Positions 8,945 to 17,807 of a stretch of 64,000 nucleotides of DNA are shown piece after piece. Origin of the DNA: JAJDTR01 sp965220415 (GTDB taxonomy: Bacteria; Poribacteria; WGA-4E; JAJDTR01); the NCBI GenBank assembly GCA_965220415.1, contig OZ244829.1, forward strand, positions 6,076,001 to 6,140,000. Direction: 5' to 3'. The position numbers were made by a program, and so were the translations under genes. The notes under the pieces were generated by a model. That model was not told where the DNA came from, did no database searches, and saw nothing but the letters and a program-made list of their open reading frames with translations. The number at the start of each line of letters is the position of its first letter. The first letter of the stretch is position 1.

Positions 8945-11900
8945 ATGAAATGTGCCAATTGCGGATTTAAAAATCCCGAAAAGTTCAAATTCTGCGGAGA
9001 ATGCGGTTCGTCCCTAGCCCCGCCGACGGGCGCTTTTGAACCGGATCAGACCGATAAACAATCGAAAGAAATCGACGCAGAGCGACGCCAGTTAACTGTA
9101 CTCTTCTGCGATCTTGTAGGATCGACCAGTCTCGCGGAAAAATTGGATCCCGAAGAGCTTCGCGGACTGCTGCAGCAGTATCAGGCAGTTTGTGCTAGGG
9201 TGGTGCGCCATTTTGAGGGACACATCGCGCGCTATTTTGGAGATGGGCTTCTTATCTATTTCGGATATCCGGTTGCACACGAAGATGCCGCTCACAGTGC
9301 GCTACGCGCCGCGCTTGAGATTGTGACAGAGATAGAGGAGCTTGAAACTCGCATTCAACAGAGGATGGATGTGGTGCTTGACGTCCGCTTGGGCATTCAC
9401 ACCGGCATGGTCGTTGCTGGCGACATGAGCAAAGGCGGCGAATTGGAATCAATGGCGGTCGTTGGACAGATGCCAAACGTCGCGGCACGAATGCAAGAGA
9501 TTGCCGAGCCTAATACCGTAGTAATAGGACCTACCACACACCGCCTTGTGCTTGGCTCCTTTGCGTGCCGTGATCTGGGTGTCCACTCGCTCCGAGGCAT
9601 TTCCGACTCAATGCGCCTGTATCAAGTTCTGGGTGCAACACCCTTAACGAGTCGCACTAGTGTTCCAGTCAATGCTGGACTAGCCCCACTTGTTGGCAGA
9701 GAGCAAGAGATTGAACTTCTAATCGAATGTTGGGAACAAGCGACATCTGGGAAAGGGCAAGCGGTTGCCTTGACTGGTGAACCGGGGATAGGCAAATCTC
9801 GAGTGGTTCAAGAGTTGAAACATCATGTCGTGAACCGCTCGGACGCAACACTGATGGAATGTTTCTGTACATCCTATTACCAAAATAGCCCATTTTATCC
9901 GATTGTTGAACTCTTTCAAAGAGAGGAATTGCACCTTGATCGTGCGAACTCGACGAAGGAAAACTTGAGTAAGTTGGAAGGTTTCTTGACAAAGTACAAC
10001 CTGTCTCTTGATGAAATGGCGCCGCTCTTTGCCCGCCTTTTCTCATTGCAACTCGGCGATAGCTATACGCCATCCAATCTGCCACCGGAGCAACAAAGGC
10101 AGAAGACCTTGGAGGGGTTACTCAGGGTTATATTGGAGAAGGCTACCCCGCACCCGGTACTGTTCTTTGTTGAAGACTTACATTGGGTTGACCCATCTAC
10201 TCTAGAACTCATCTCCCTGCTAATCGGGAAAACTGCATCTTCCCGCGTATTTATACTGTTTGCGTATCGCTCGCACTTCACTCCTGACTGGGGTGTGCCG
10301 CCGCATCTCACCTCAATATCACTAAATCGGCTTACCCAGCGACAGGTGACAGATATGGTTGTTGAGGTCGCCGATGGGAAGAGATTGCCTGCGCCCCTCA
10401 TTGAGCAAATCGTGTCAAAGACTGACGGAATTCCGCTTTTCGTTCAAGAGTTGACCAAAATGGTACTAGAGTCGCCTTGGATGAAAGAGGTTGACGGCAA
10501 CTATGAATTGACGCGTTCGTTGCCACGTCTTGCCATCCCTGCCACGCTGCACGACTCACTGATGGCACGGTTGGATCGCTTGGGCACGGCGAAAGAGATT
10601 GCGCAACTGGCAGCTACACTCGGACGCGAAGTAGATTATGAACTGCTAAGAGCAATCTCACGGCAGAGCGAACCCCTTCTGGAGCGCGAGATAACTCGAC
10701 TGATGGAAGCACAGCTTCTCGATCGATCCGGTGATTCTCAAATCGGGGCAACATATAGGTTCAGACATGCTCTAATTCAAGAAACTGCCTATCAGTCCTT
10801 GCTTAAGGATAAAAGGGAGCGGCATCATCTTCAAATCGCTAGGACGATGGTTGAACAGTTTCCTGCATTCGCCGAAACGCAGCCCGAATTAGTAGCACAC
10901 CATCTCACGGTAGCGAAAAGCGAACGAGCGATTCCCTATTGGCAAAAGGCGGGCCAGCGTGCAATTGAGAGATCGGCAAACTTGGAAGGGATAAATCATA
11001 TAAGCAAAGGGCTGGAATTAATTAATGCACTCCCTGAAACGCAAGAGCACATGCACCAAGAATTCGCATTGCAAATCACGCTTGGACCTGCTATGGTTGC
11101 CACGAAAGGGTATGGCGCACCAGAGGTAGCGGCAATCTACACGAGAGCCCAAGAACTCACCGAGCGCATCGGCGAAACCATGCCTGAAGAACTGAAATTG
11201 CTGAGGTTTCCACTGCTGTTTGGACTTTGGCTGAGTTATTTGGTGCGCGCCCAATTGGGTTCGGCGCGCGAACTCGGTGAACGCTGTATCGCACTTGCTA
11301 GACAGCAACAGGACATGGCGCTGATGCTTGAAGCACATCGAGCAATGGGGGCGACGCTATTCTATCTTGGGGAACTTGGCACGGCGCACGCTTACCTTGA
11401 AGAAGGGATTGCGCAGTACCAGCCACAGTATCATCGATCACATGCTTTCCTCCACTACATGGCAGAACCGGGAATGACCTGTCTATGTTATGCCGCTACA
11501 ACTCTTTGGTTCTTAGGCTATCCGGAGAGGGCGCTGCGTTACAGCGCGGAAGCTCAAACAATCTCTGAGGAACTACCTCACCCTTTCAGTCAAGTGGTTA
11601 CGCTGTTCTTCGCAAACTTCCTATATTATCAGTGCTATCGTAAGGCGGATTCAGCCCAAACACAAGCGGAGAAATTAATCTCGCTTTCAACGGAACACGG
11701 ATTCCCAATGTGGCGAGCCACAGGGTTAATCATGCGGGGATGGGCATTGTCCAAGCACGGGCAGTTTACGGAAGGAATCAAGGAGATACACGGCGGATTG
11801 GACGCATGGCGTTCAACCGGTGCGGCGATATTCCTTCCGTTCTATCTTGGTATCTTGGCGCAGGCGTATGCACGGTCAGGGAAGTTGGCGGAAGGTTTGA

Positions 11901-12235
11901 GGACGTTGGATGCAGCATTAGATACCGTAGCCCAAAACGACGAACGTCTATACGAAGCGGAATTATACCGGCTCAAAGGAGAACTGCTGTTGATGGATGG
12001 CAACCTCGAATCCGATGCCGAAGACTGCTTTCGGCGGACTATCCGGGTCGCGACTCAACAAAGTGTGAAAATCCTTGAGCTACGATCAGCAGTTAGTCTA
12101 GGCAAACTGTATCAGCGTCAAGGAAAAACTTCAGAAGCTAACGAATTACTCATCCATGTTTATGGTTGGTTCACAGAGGGATTCGATACCACGGATTTGA
12201 AGGAAGCGGAAATGTTACTCAAAGAGTTATGCTAA
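8945..12235 (+). CDS. Class III adenylate/guanylate cyclase fused to an ATPase and TPR-like region
   Basis: 1096 residues. The N-terminus is a zinc ribbon (C3, C6, C17, C20). A class III cyclase domain follows (about 48-215): LTVLFCDLVGSTSLA with the metal aspartate, FEGHIARYFGDGLLIYFGYP, and MAVVGQMPNVAARMQEIA. Next is an AAA/STAND-type ATPase with P-loop GEPGIGKS (about 279-286) and Walker B-like FFVEDLHWVDPSTLEL. The last 400 or so residues are helical TPR-like repeats (YTRAQEL, YPERALRYSAEAQTI, LYEAELYRLKGELLL). This layout is common in large bacterial signalling ATPases of the MalT/AfsR kind with a cyclase head. It probably makes a cyclic nucleotide in response to a ligand sensed by the TPRs; which nucleotide, and whether the cyclase is active, cannot be told. 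Cytosolic. Confidence 0.9.
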   Translation: MKCANCGFKNPEKFKFCGECGSSLAPPTGAFEPDQTDKQSKEIDAERRQLTVLFCDLVGSTSLAEKLDPEELRGLLQQYQAVCARVVRHFEGHIARYFGDGLLIYFGYPVAHEDAAHSALRAALEIVTEIEELETRIQQRMDVVLDVRLGIHTGMVVAGDMSKGGELESMAVVGQMPNVAARMQEIAEPNTVVIGPTTHRLVLGSFACRDLGVHSLRGISDSMRLYQVLGATPLTSRTSVPVNAGLAPLVGREQEIELLIECWEQATSGKGQAVALTGEPGIGKSRVVQELKHHVVNRSDATLMECFCTSYYQNSPFYPIVELFQREELHLDRANSTKENLSKLEGFLTKYNLSLDEMAPLFARLFSLQLGDSYTPSNLPPEQQRQKTLEGLLRVILEKATPHPVLFFVEDLHWVDPSTLELISLLIGKTASSRVFILFAYRSHFTPDWGVPPHLTSISLNRLTQRQVTDMVVEVADGKRLPAPLIEQIVSKTDGIPLFVQELTKMVLESPWMKEVDGNYELTRSLPRLAIPATLHDSLMARLDRLGTAKEIAQLAATLGREVDYELLRAISRQSEPLLEREITRLMEAQLLDRSGDSQIGATYRFRHALIQETAYQSLLKDKRERHHLQIARTMVEQFPAFAETQPELVAHHLTVAKSERAIPYWQKAGQRAIERSANLEGINHISKGLELINALPETQEHMHQEFALQITLGPAMVATKGYGAPEVAAIYTRAQELTERIGETMPEELKLLRFPLLFGLWLSYLVRAQLGSARELGERCIALARQQQDMALMLEAHRAMGATLFYLGELGTAHAYLEEGIAQYQPQYHRSHAFLHYMAEPGMTCLCYAATTLWFLGYPERALRYSAEAQTISEELPHPFSQVVTLFFANFLYYQCYRKADSAQTQAEKLISLSTEHGFPMWRATGLIMRGWALSKHGQFTEGIKEIHGGLDAWRSTGAAIFLPFYLGILAQAYARSGKLAEGLRTLDAALDTVAQNDERLYEAELYRLKGELLLMDGNLESDAEDCFRRTIRVATQQSVKILELRSAVSLGKLYQRQGKTSEANELLIHVYGWFTEGFDTTDLKEAEMLLKELC

Positions 12236-12305
12236 GATAAGCAATTTTCAATAATAAATCTTACATTTTGACAAACACAATGGCGTCCCGGAGGCACGAC
12301 CGCTC

Positions 12306-12328
12306 CTGCTGGATGACAAATCCAGCAG
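12306..12328. terminator. Hairpin, possible terminator of the cyclase gene
   Basis: Nine-base perfect stem CTGCTGGAT / ATCCAGCAG with a five-base loop, 70 bp after the cyclase stop codon. There is no strong T run after it, so intrinsic termination is only possible, not clear. Confidence 0.35.
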
Positions 12329-12370
12329 ATTCTAATCTGGTTACTTAGCTTTCGTTCCTTCGCTCCAGAG

Positions 12371-12495
12371 GAAATCAAACGACCAAATAGGATTAACCGA
12401 GTGAACAGCGAGGGATCAAGTGACTGAATAACGAACGCGATAGCTAATCCCGCGCGATAGAGATCTTGATAGCGAATGCGACAGAGGCCCCTCGT
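12371..12495 (+). repeat. R1 interspersed repeat, multi-unit copy
   Basis: Several R1 modules in a row: ATCAAACGACCAAATAG, ACCGAGTGAACAGCGAG, GATCAAGTGACTGAATAACGAA, then CGCGATAGCTAATCCC, GCGATAGAGATC and TTGATAGCGAATGCGACAG. It fills much of the 397-bp gap 12236-12632, which holds no gene. Confidence 0.65.
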
Positions 12496-12632
12496 TATTT
12501 CCTATTACCCAAAAAGTAGAGAACGCAAATCTGCGTTGTCCACAATACGCGTTATGTGTAACTCTTAGTTACACTGACTATTAAGAAGCTGGAAACTCAT
12601 CAATACCCAAGCCGTTCAATGAAGAGAATCTT

Positions 12633-13121
12633 ATGAAAACACTCCTAATACTGCGTCACGCCAAGTCTAGCTGGAAGGACGCAGGTTTGCTGGACCATGA
12701 CCGCCCGCTCAACAAGCGCGGCAAACGGGATACTCCCCGTGTCGGTAGGCTTATCCTACAACAAAGATTAGTGCCGGACTTGATTGTCAGCTCAACTGCC
12801 AAACGTGCGAGAGGTACGGCGAAAAGGGTTGCTAAAGCGTGCGGCTACACAGGAGAAATCCAAATGACTCCACAATTCTACCATGCTCCCGCTGGAATAT
12901 ATATTGAGGTCCTGAACCACCTTCCAGATGATTATTCGCGAGTGATGGTGATAGGGCACAATCCCGGTATGGAAGAACTCGTTGCGAGGCTGGGGCGGGC
13001 TTGTACGATGCCCACGGCTGCACTAGCCAATGTTTCGTTACCCATTGATCGCTGGAGTGAATTAGATGGAGCCACCGAGGGAAAGCTAGTGGGTGTGTGG
13101 TACCCGCGAGAATTGTCATGA
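12633..13121 (+). CDS. sixA: SixA-type phosphohistidine phosphatase
   Basis: 162 residues of the histidine phosphatase superfamily, SixA branch: LILRHAKSSW (catalytic His of the RHG/RHA motif, residue 9), DHDRPLNKRGKRD (about 21-33), SSTAKRARGTA and VIGHNPGMEELV, the last holding the second histidine. Short length, lack of a lid domain and the LNKRG motif are typical of SixA, which dephosphorylates phosphohistidine on signalling or PTS proteins. Cytosolic, single gene, with no sensor kinase nearby. Confidence 0.85.
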   Translation: MKTLLILRHAKSSWKDAGLLDHDRPLNKRGKRDTPRVGRLILQQRLVPDLIVSSTAKRARGTAKRVAKACGYTGEIQMTPQFYHAPAGIYIEVLNHLPDDYSRVMVIGHNPGMEELVARLGRACTMPTAALANVSLPIDRWSELDGATEGKLVGVWYPRELS

Positions 13122-13195
13122 ATACCACTCGTGTCCATATTGATTTCATGTCGAAGGTGTAGCGTAATCAAAAGGGAATTCACTCATTATCAGTT

Positions 13196-14584
13196 ATGCA
13201 TTCACTTCCATTCAATATAATCAACATTCCCAAATCACACTTTCTGTGTATAGCGCTACTATTTGGCATCGCTCACACCGTAAGCGCGGTAGAGATTTCG
13301 GTGAGTGCTGCACCGGACGGTCAATTCATGCCTCGCACGGTCAGCGATGGAAGAGCTGGAGCTATCGTTGCTTGGGAGGATTACCGCACCGGAACCGATT
13401 GGGACATCTACGCACAACGGGTGAATGCGCTAGGCGAAGCAGTGTGGAAAACGGACGGAATTCCGGTATGCCTTGCCGAATGGAATCAACGCAGGCTTAG
13501 AATGGTTCGCTCCTCTGACCGGGTGATTGCGGTATGGAACGATCGACGTGACCGGAGTAATTGGGATATCTACGCTCAAGCAATTGATGTGTCAGGGAAG
13601 ATACTGTGGCAGACAGATGGTGTACCAGTTTGCACGGACACAGCCGATCAGTCTACACAGGCGATACTCGGCGATGGCGCCGGCGGTGCAATCTTTGTAT
13701 GGGAGGACGCGCGACGTAGCGCGCAATACCAAGATCTGTACATGCAAAGATTCGATTCGAGCGGTCAACCGATGTGGGAAACAAATGGAATTCCGGTATT
13801 TCCGTCCGACTCTCTTCAGAGCGATCCCATACTCCTCGCTGATGGCGCAAACGGATTCTATCTCGTCTGGTGGGATGTGATAGGGTACGAATCGTGGCAC
13901 ATCATGGCGTTTCGACTCAATATGGACGGAACTCCTGTTTGGGACAGCCCAATTGTTGTTTCGCCACTGGAAGGCATGCAGGGAATTCCGCGTGTTACCA
14001 GTGATCACGATGGTGGACTCATCATTGCTTGGCAAATCTACGAGAATTTCATCAACGATAATCTGTACGCACAACGGATTGATTCAAACGGCAAAAAGCT
14101 TTGGGGCGATGAGGGTGTCACAATCTGCAATGCGCCGGGCATCCAGAAAAATGCCTCCATAGCCAGTGACGGTAACGGCGGAATCATTGCAGTCTGGAGT
14201 GATGAACGCGATGTTTACTCGGATCTTTACGCGCAACGCGTCGGTGCTTTCGGGACAGTTCGCTGGAAGGAAGACGGCGTGCCTATATGTACCGCCGGCG
14301 GTCATCAGGATAGGCCGTTCATCGTACCATCGGTTGAAGATCAGTTCTTTGTCGCTTGGCTGGACTACCGCGAGGACTATGGAGACGAGAGCAGCGATGC
14401 GATTTACGCACAGCAGTTCAATCTGGATGGGAAGGTGGCTTGGAGGGCGGATGGTGTGCCAATCTGCACGGCACCGGGAGAGCAGTATCCTCCGTTTGTG
14501 CTCAGATCCGAATCAGGGGTTCTCAGTGTGGTATGGACAGATGTGCGAGAGGATCAGGGAGATGTTTACATGTGGAGATTTTGA
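13196..14584 (+). CDS. Secreted repeat protein, probable beta-propeller
   Basis: 462 residues with a signal-like N-terminus (hydrophobic about 14-28, cut near VSA). The rest consists of about eight copies of a 50-60-residue repeat with core YAQRVNALGEAVWKTDGIPV, VAWEDYRTGTDWDIYAQ and related variants ending in IC or VF. Alternating Trp, Asp and Tyr in short strands suggest a beta-propeller with one blade per repeat. Such proteins are seen in secreted proteomes of Poribacteria-like genomes; no enzyme residues were recognised. Unknown function, exported. Confidence 0.65.
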   Translation: MHSLPFNIINIPKSHFLCIALLFGIAHTVSAVEISVSAAPDGQFMPRTVSDGRAGAIVAWEDYRTGTDWDIYAQRVNALGEAVWKTDGIPVCLAEWNQRRLRMVRSSDRVIAVWNDRRDRSNWDIYAQAIDVSGKILWQTDGVPVCTDTADQSTQAILGDGAGGAIFVWEDARRSAQYQDLYMQRFDSSGQPMWETNGIPVFPSDSLQSDPILLADGANGFYLVWWDVIGYESWHIMAFRLNMDGTPVWDSPIVVSPLEGMQGIPRVTSDHDGGLIIAWQIYENFINDNLYAQRIDSNGKKLWGDEGVTICNAPGIQKNASIASDGNGGIIAVWSDERDVYSDLYAQRVGAFGTVRWKEDGVPICTAGGHQDRPFIVPSVEDQFFVAWLDYREDYGDESSDAIYAQQFNLDGKVAWRADGVPICTAPGEQYPPFVLRSESGVLSVVWTDVREDQGDVYMWRF

Positions 14585-14621
14585 AACAACAAACCAGTCG
14601 GTTTGCTTAGCGGTCTCGTCG

Positions 14622-14765
14622 CCAAGCTTGACTTTGTACAAACGTACTCGGTTGGGCTGAACGGGGAACTGTACAACACCATGCCCGTAGGCGGGGATCA
14701 AACGAGTGAATAGCGAGTGCGATAGAAAATCCCCTCCGATAGTAAATTCTGCGCGATGGGGATTA
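14622..14765 (+). repeat. R1 copy preceded by a GACTTTGTACAAACGTAC repeat
   Basis: GACTTTGTACAAACGTAC plus TCGGTTGG (14629 on) recurs near 61168 and, inverted, near 50577. An R1 copy follows: ATCAAACGAGTGAATAGCGA, GTGCGATAGAAAATCCCC, CCGATAGTAAATTC and GCGCGATGGGGATT. The IS3 element begins directly after it, at or in the R1 end. Confidence 0.55.
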
Positions 14766-14842
14766 AGTTACCCCCAATGTTTAGACAGTTATGAACGTAA
14801 ATTAAGGTGTAAAGGCTATCCAATCCGGCTACGTTTCAACAC

Positions 14843-15619
14843 CTAATGTTGTTGGAAATACACCTCGTGAGGCGTCCTTTTATTGAGCGACCCGTGAAGC
14901 CGCTCCTCATTATAAAACTTGAAATAGTCGTTCAAGCCACACCAAGCCGTGTGAACAGAGTCATAAGAATGAAGATAGACATGTTCATATTTCACGGTCC
15001 ACCAGAGACGTTCAATGAAAATGTTGTCATACACTCTGCCTGCTCCAGCCCAACTGATGCGAATGTTAGCCGATTCAAGCCGAGTGGTAAAGGCATCAGA
15101 CGTGAATTGGGCACCCTGATCGCTGTTGAAAATCAAGGGTGTAGAACAACTCAACGCTCGTTCCAGAGCCGATAGACAAAAGAAAACATCTAGTGAATTT
15201 GACAGTTCCCATGATAACACATATCGAGAGTACCAATCCATAATAGCCACTAGATAGACAAAGCCGGCGTTCAAACGGATATAGGTGATATCAACTGCAC
15301 ATACTTGGTCCGGTCTAGTGATACTTGAATCCTTCAGCAAATAAGGATACTTTTTCGATGGTTTACCGTTCTTAGAGGTTTTCGGCTTGGGATAGATGGC
15401 AACTAAGTCCATCTTTCGCATCAACCTAGCAATCCGTTTCCGATTGACGACGTAGCCTTTAGAACAAAGCCAGTCTGTCATTCGAGGTACACCGTAGAAC
15501 GGGGTCTCAATGTACTGTTCATCAATCAGACGCATATAAAGCAGGTTTTCCGGCGACTCCACTGCGGGTTGATAGTAATACGAAGCGCGGGGCAACCCTA
15601 ACAGTTCGCATTGTCTCAA
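14843..15619 (-). CDS. IS3-family transposase OrfB (integrase core)
   Basis: 258 residues from a TTG at 15619; the frame is open upstream to the A run of orfA and would be made as an OrfAB fusion. It has the HTH_21 region (PRASYYYQP, YGVPRMTDWL, RIARLMRKMDL) and an rve DDE core: VCAVDITYI (D), IFNSDQGAQFTS (D) and FIERLWWTVKYE (E), ending in NEERLHGSLNKRTPHEVY. Required for strand transfer of the IS3-type circle intermediate. Confidence 0.9.
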   Translation of the reverse strand: MRQCELLGLPRASYYYQPAVESPENLLYMRLIDEQYIETPFYGVPRMTDWLCSKGYVVNRKRIARLMRKMDLVAIYPKPKTSKNGKPSKKYPYLLKDSSITRPDQVCAVDITYIRLNAGFVYLVAIMDWYSRYVLSWELSNSLDVFFCLSALERALSCSTPLIFNSDQGAQFTSDAFTTRLESANIRISWAGAGRVYDNIFIERLWWTVKYEHVYLHSYDSVHTAWCGLNDYFKFYNEERLHGSLNKRTPHEVYFQQH

Positions 15620-15665
15620 AACCGGTGGGGAACCGCTCTCTTGGTTGATGAGCTGCCGCTTCTGT

Positions 15666-15953
15666 TCAACCGAGCCGTTGAGTTTTTTTTTGAAGCCAGT
15701 CTAGCTCTACTTTCAATTGACCGATTTGCCGGTAGAGCTCCGCTATGAGTTGGTCGTTGTCAGAAGTCACTTGAGTGCGTCCGTTTGCAAACAGTTGAGG
15801 CGATTCCTCCAGAATCTGTCTTTTCCACTGGCTGACCTGATTCGGGTGGACTTCGTAGTCACTGGCAATCTGAGCCATGGTGCGTTGATTCTTTATTGCC
15901 TCAATCGCCACTTGCGCTTTGAATCGGTTATCATACTGCTTTCTACTAGCCAT
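15666..15953 (-). CDS. IS3-family OrfA (helix-turn-helix)
   Basis: 95 residues from ATG 15953, with AAAGGAG about 11 bases upstream; a TTG nine bases earlier is less likely. Helix-turn-helix: MAQIASDYEVHPNQVSQWKR, then a leucine-zipper helix (LIAELYRQIGQLKVELDWL). A run of nine A lies at the 3' end on the coding strand. OrfB sits in the +1 (equal to -2) frame relative to OrfA, not the usual -1. Fusion would therefore need slippage that drops one A, or this copy has lost an A from a ten-A run. Confidence 0.88.
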   Translation of the reverse strand: MASRKQYDNRFKAQVAIEAIKNQRTMAQIASDYEVHPNQVSQWKRQILEESPQLFANGRTQVTSDNDQLIAELYRQIGQLKVELDWLQKKTQRLG

Positions 15954-16164
15954 GCTATACAAACTCCTTTCGTAGTTCTTGGCATTGCTGAGCCGTATTA
16001 TGACTCATAACATGACCGTTTTGCCAGCCCGAAATCCACCTTAATCCACTGTCTAGTTTTTGGGGGTAATCGCAGGGATTTTATCTTAACCCGCTGAACA
16101 ACGCCAAAGTTCAGGTCATACCCAACACCTCATCTACCTAATTCTCAAACAGGCTGTCACTTAG

Positions 16165-17307
16165 CTACTCCAGCTTCTTAGCCCCTTCTCCCACCCTCAT
16201 CCACTGCGCACAAACCAGCGAAATCAGAGTAAAAACGGCGCCGCCAATGAAGATGATTTGATAGCCAAATGACGCCCATGCGAAACCTCCGATGAGCGGA
16301 ACACTCACAGCCGCGACGTGATTCATGGTTACACCCATGGCGAGCGTCGGCTTGAGATCTTGCGGCGGCGCAATCTTGTTCACATAAGTCATCAAAGCAA
16401 TCCGACCAACAAACAGGAAATTATCGATGCAATAGAGCACATACAGATGTGTGACGTTTCTAAGTGTTGCATAACCGATAAACACGAAGAATAAGCCCGC
16501 GTAGCTAATGCTCAACATGGTTCGCTCACCCAATTTATCCACGAGTCTGCCGATCGTGGGCGAGAAGAACAGAACGACGACCTGATTGATCAGAACAAGT
16601 TTGATAATGACGTCCCGATCGGTACCGAACACCTTGACGAGTGCGAAGATTGCGAACGTCGTGAAAATCTGTCGCCGACTTCCATCCAGTAAGGATAGTA
16701 CGTAGTAAAGCCAGTACGATTTCCGCAGTACGAACCTGTTTTCACGCTCGGTCTGTAACCGTCGTGATGTGAAAAGAAGGGCGATGCCACCGACAGCAAC
16801 GACGCCGCCTCCTATCTGAAATAGGCCCCCAAATTCAAACAGATCAGTTGCGACCAAACACAATCCAATCATCGCCAACGTGGCAAAACTTTCCACGCTC
16901 CGCAACTGTCCAAACCACTTCCCCTTCTCTTCGCCGGCTGAATAGGCTATTGTCATGGAAGACCGCAATGGTAACCACGCATGAAATCCGATGCTCCAGA
17001 CGAATGAAAATACCAGGATTCCGTAGAAACTGTTGACTTGCGAATAGGCTGCCATGCCAACACCCATCACAATCAGAGCAAAACCGGCAACAACGGGTGG
17101 CGCCAAATAGATGATGATAGCCGTGAAGAGAGCATTGAGGAATCCGGGCACCTCTCGCAACGATTCAATGTAGCCCAATTCACGAGGTTGAACTCCGATC
17201 TGGTCTACAATGAAGTTGTTAAAGAGTGGGTGTAGGATTCCGAAAAATGCGCCTACGCCAAAGACACCGCAAGCCAATAAGCGAAAATCTCGGTTCCAAT
17301 TGCGCAT
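16165..17307 (-). CDS. Major facilitator superfamily transporter
   Basis: 380 residues with about 11-12 predicted helices in two halves separated by a basic loop (TSRRLQTERENRFVLRK, about residues 180-197). Loop RLVDKLGERTML in the second half matches the MFS motif A-like region. Substrate not recognisable; relatives include small uncharacterised MFS proteins of Chloroflexi and Poribacteria type. First gene of a long minus-strand run that includes alcohol dehydrogenase, Rieske protein and amidohydrolases, so it may import a compound degraded by them; that is inference from position only. Confidence 0.78.
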   Translation of the reverse strand: MRNWNRDFRLLACGVFGVGAFFGILHPLFNNFIVDQIGVQPRELGYIESLREVPGFLNALFTAIIIYLAPPVVAGFALIVMGVGMAAYSQVNSFYGILVFSFVWSIGFHAWLPLRSSMTIAYSAGEEKGKWFGQLRSVESFATLAMIGLCLVATDLFEFGGLFQIGGGVVAVGGIALLFTSRRLQTERENRFVLRKSYWLYYVLSLLDGSRRQIFTTFAIFALVKVFGTDRDVIIKLVLINQVVVLFFSPTIGRLVDKLGERTMLSISYAGLFFVFIGYATLRNVTHLYVLYCIDNFLFVGRIALMTYVNKIAPPQDLKPTLAMGVTMNHVAAVSVPLIGGFAWASFGYQIIFIGGAVFTLISLVCAQWMRVGEGAKKLE

Positions 17308-17807
17308 GAATTACTCTCTTTTTGAACGTTGATACGGCAAGATTCTGTCGACATTTGTGTTACGCATGTGCGCAATCGTAGGGGCAAGGTTTCCTCGCCC
17401 AGCGGGTCGGGAAACCTGATCCTTAAAGATGCCGGCATATACGTAACCGCGGGATTTGTCGCTTCGCGTATCACGCCAACGGGTTTAGTGTGTCCACGTG
17501 GCAAAAGAGCGCGCAAAGCACAAAAGCGCCTGGAAGGAACGGGGCTCAACTAAGCGAATAAAAAAACGGAGCACCAGCCACCGTGATAGAAATCTTCGCC
17601 TACTCACGATAATAATTCGCGGTCTGAAGATTGTCCTTACAGTTGGCTTGCATATCCGTGAATGCGAATTCAGATAACGACCACCGGATGAATCGAACTA
17701 AACAAAAACGGCTTGAACCCACACCGCGTAAGGATTCAAGCCATTCGGAGAGTTTATCGAATATGCTCATCTGAGTTTTTCTAATTGAGCTAACCTAACG
17801 TTTAACC
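17308..17807. other. Intergenic spacer with palindromes
   Basis: Contains a GC-rich palindromic segment near 17380-17425 (GTAGGGGCAAGGTTTCCTCG, then GGTCGGGAAACCTGATCC), a degenerate R1-like unit near 17548-17600 (CAACTAAGCGAATA, GTGATAGAAATC), and the terminator of the alcohol dehydrogenase gene. No gene is supported. Confidence 0.5.
17700..17742 (-). terminator. Rho-independent terminator of the alcohol dehydrogenase gene
   Basis: On the minus strand an eight-base stem GGCTTGAA / TTCAAGCC (17710-17717 and 17735-17742) is followed by CCGTTTTTGTTT-type sequence, that is, a hairpin plus T-rich tail. It lies about 65 bp after the stop codon of the gene at 17808. Confidence 0.6.

Larger units (their letters stand above)
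14768..16069 (-). mobile_element. IS3-family insertion sequence, about 1302 bp
   Basis: Ends carry an imperfect inverted repeat: TTACCCCCAATGTTTAGACA on the left and, reverse complemented, TTACCCCCAAAAACTAGACA on the right (16061-16069 side). Contains overlapping orfA and orfB on the minus strand. No clear target duplication was seen. Both ORFs are full length, but see the orfA entry for the odd frame relation. Confidence 0.85.
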
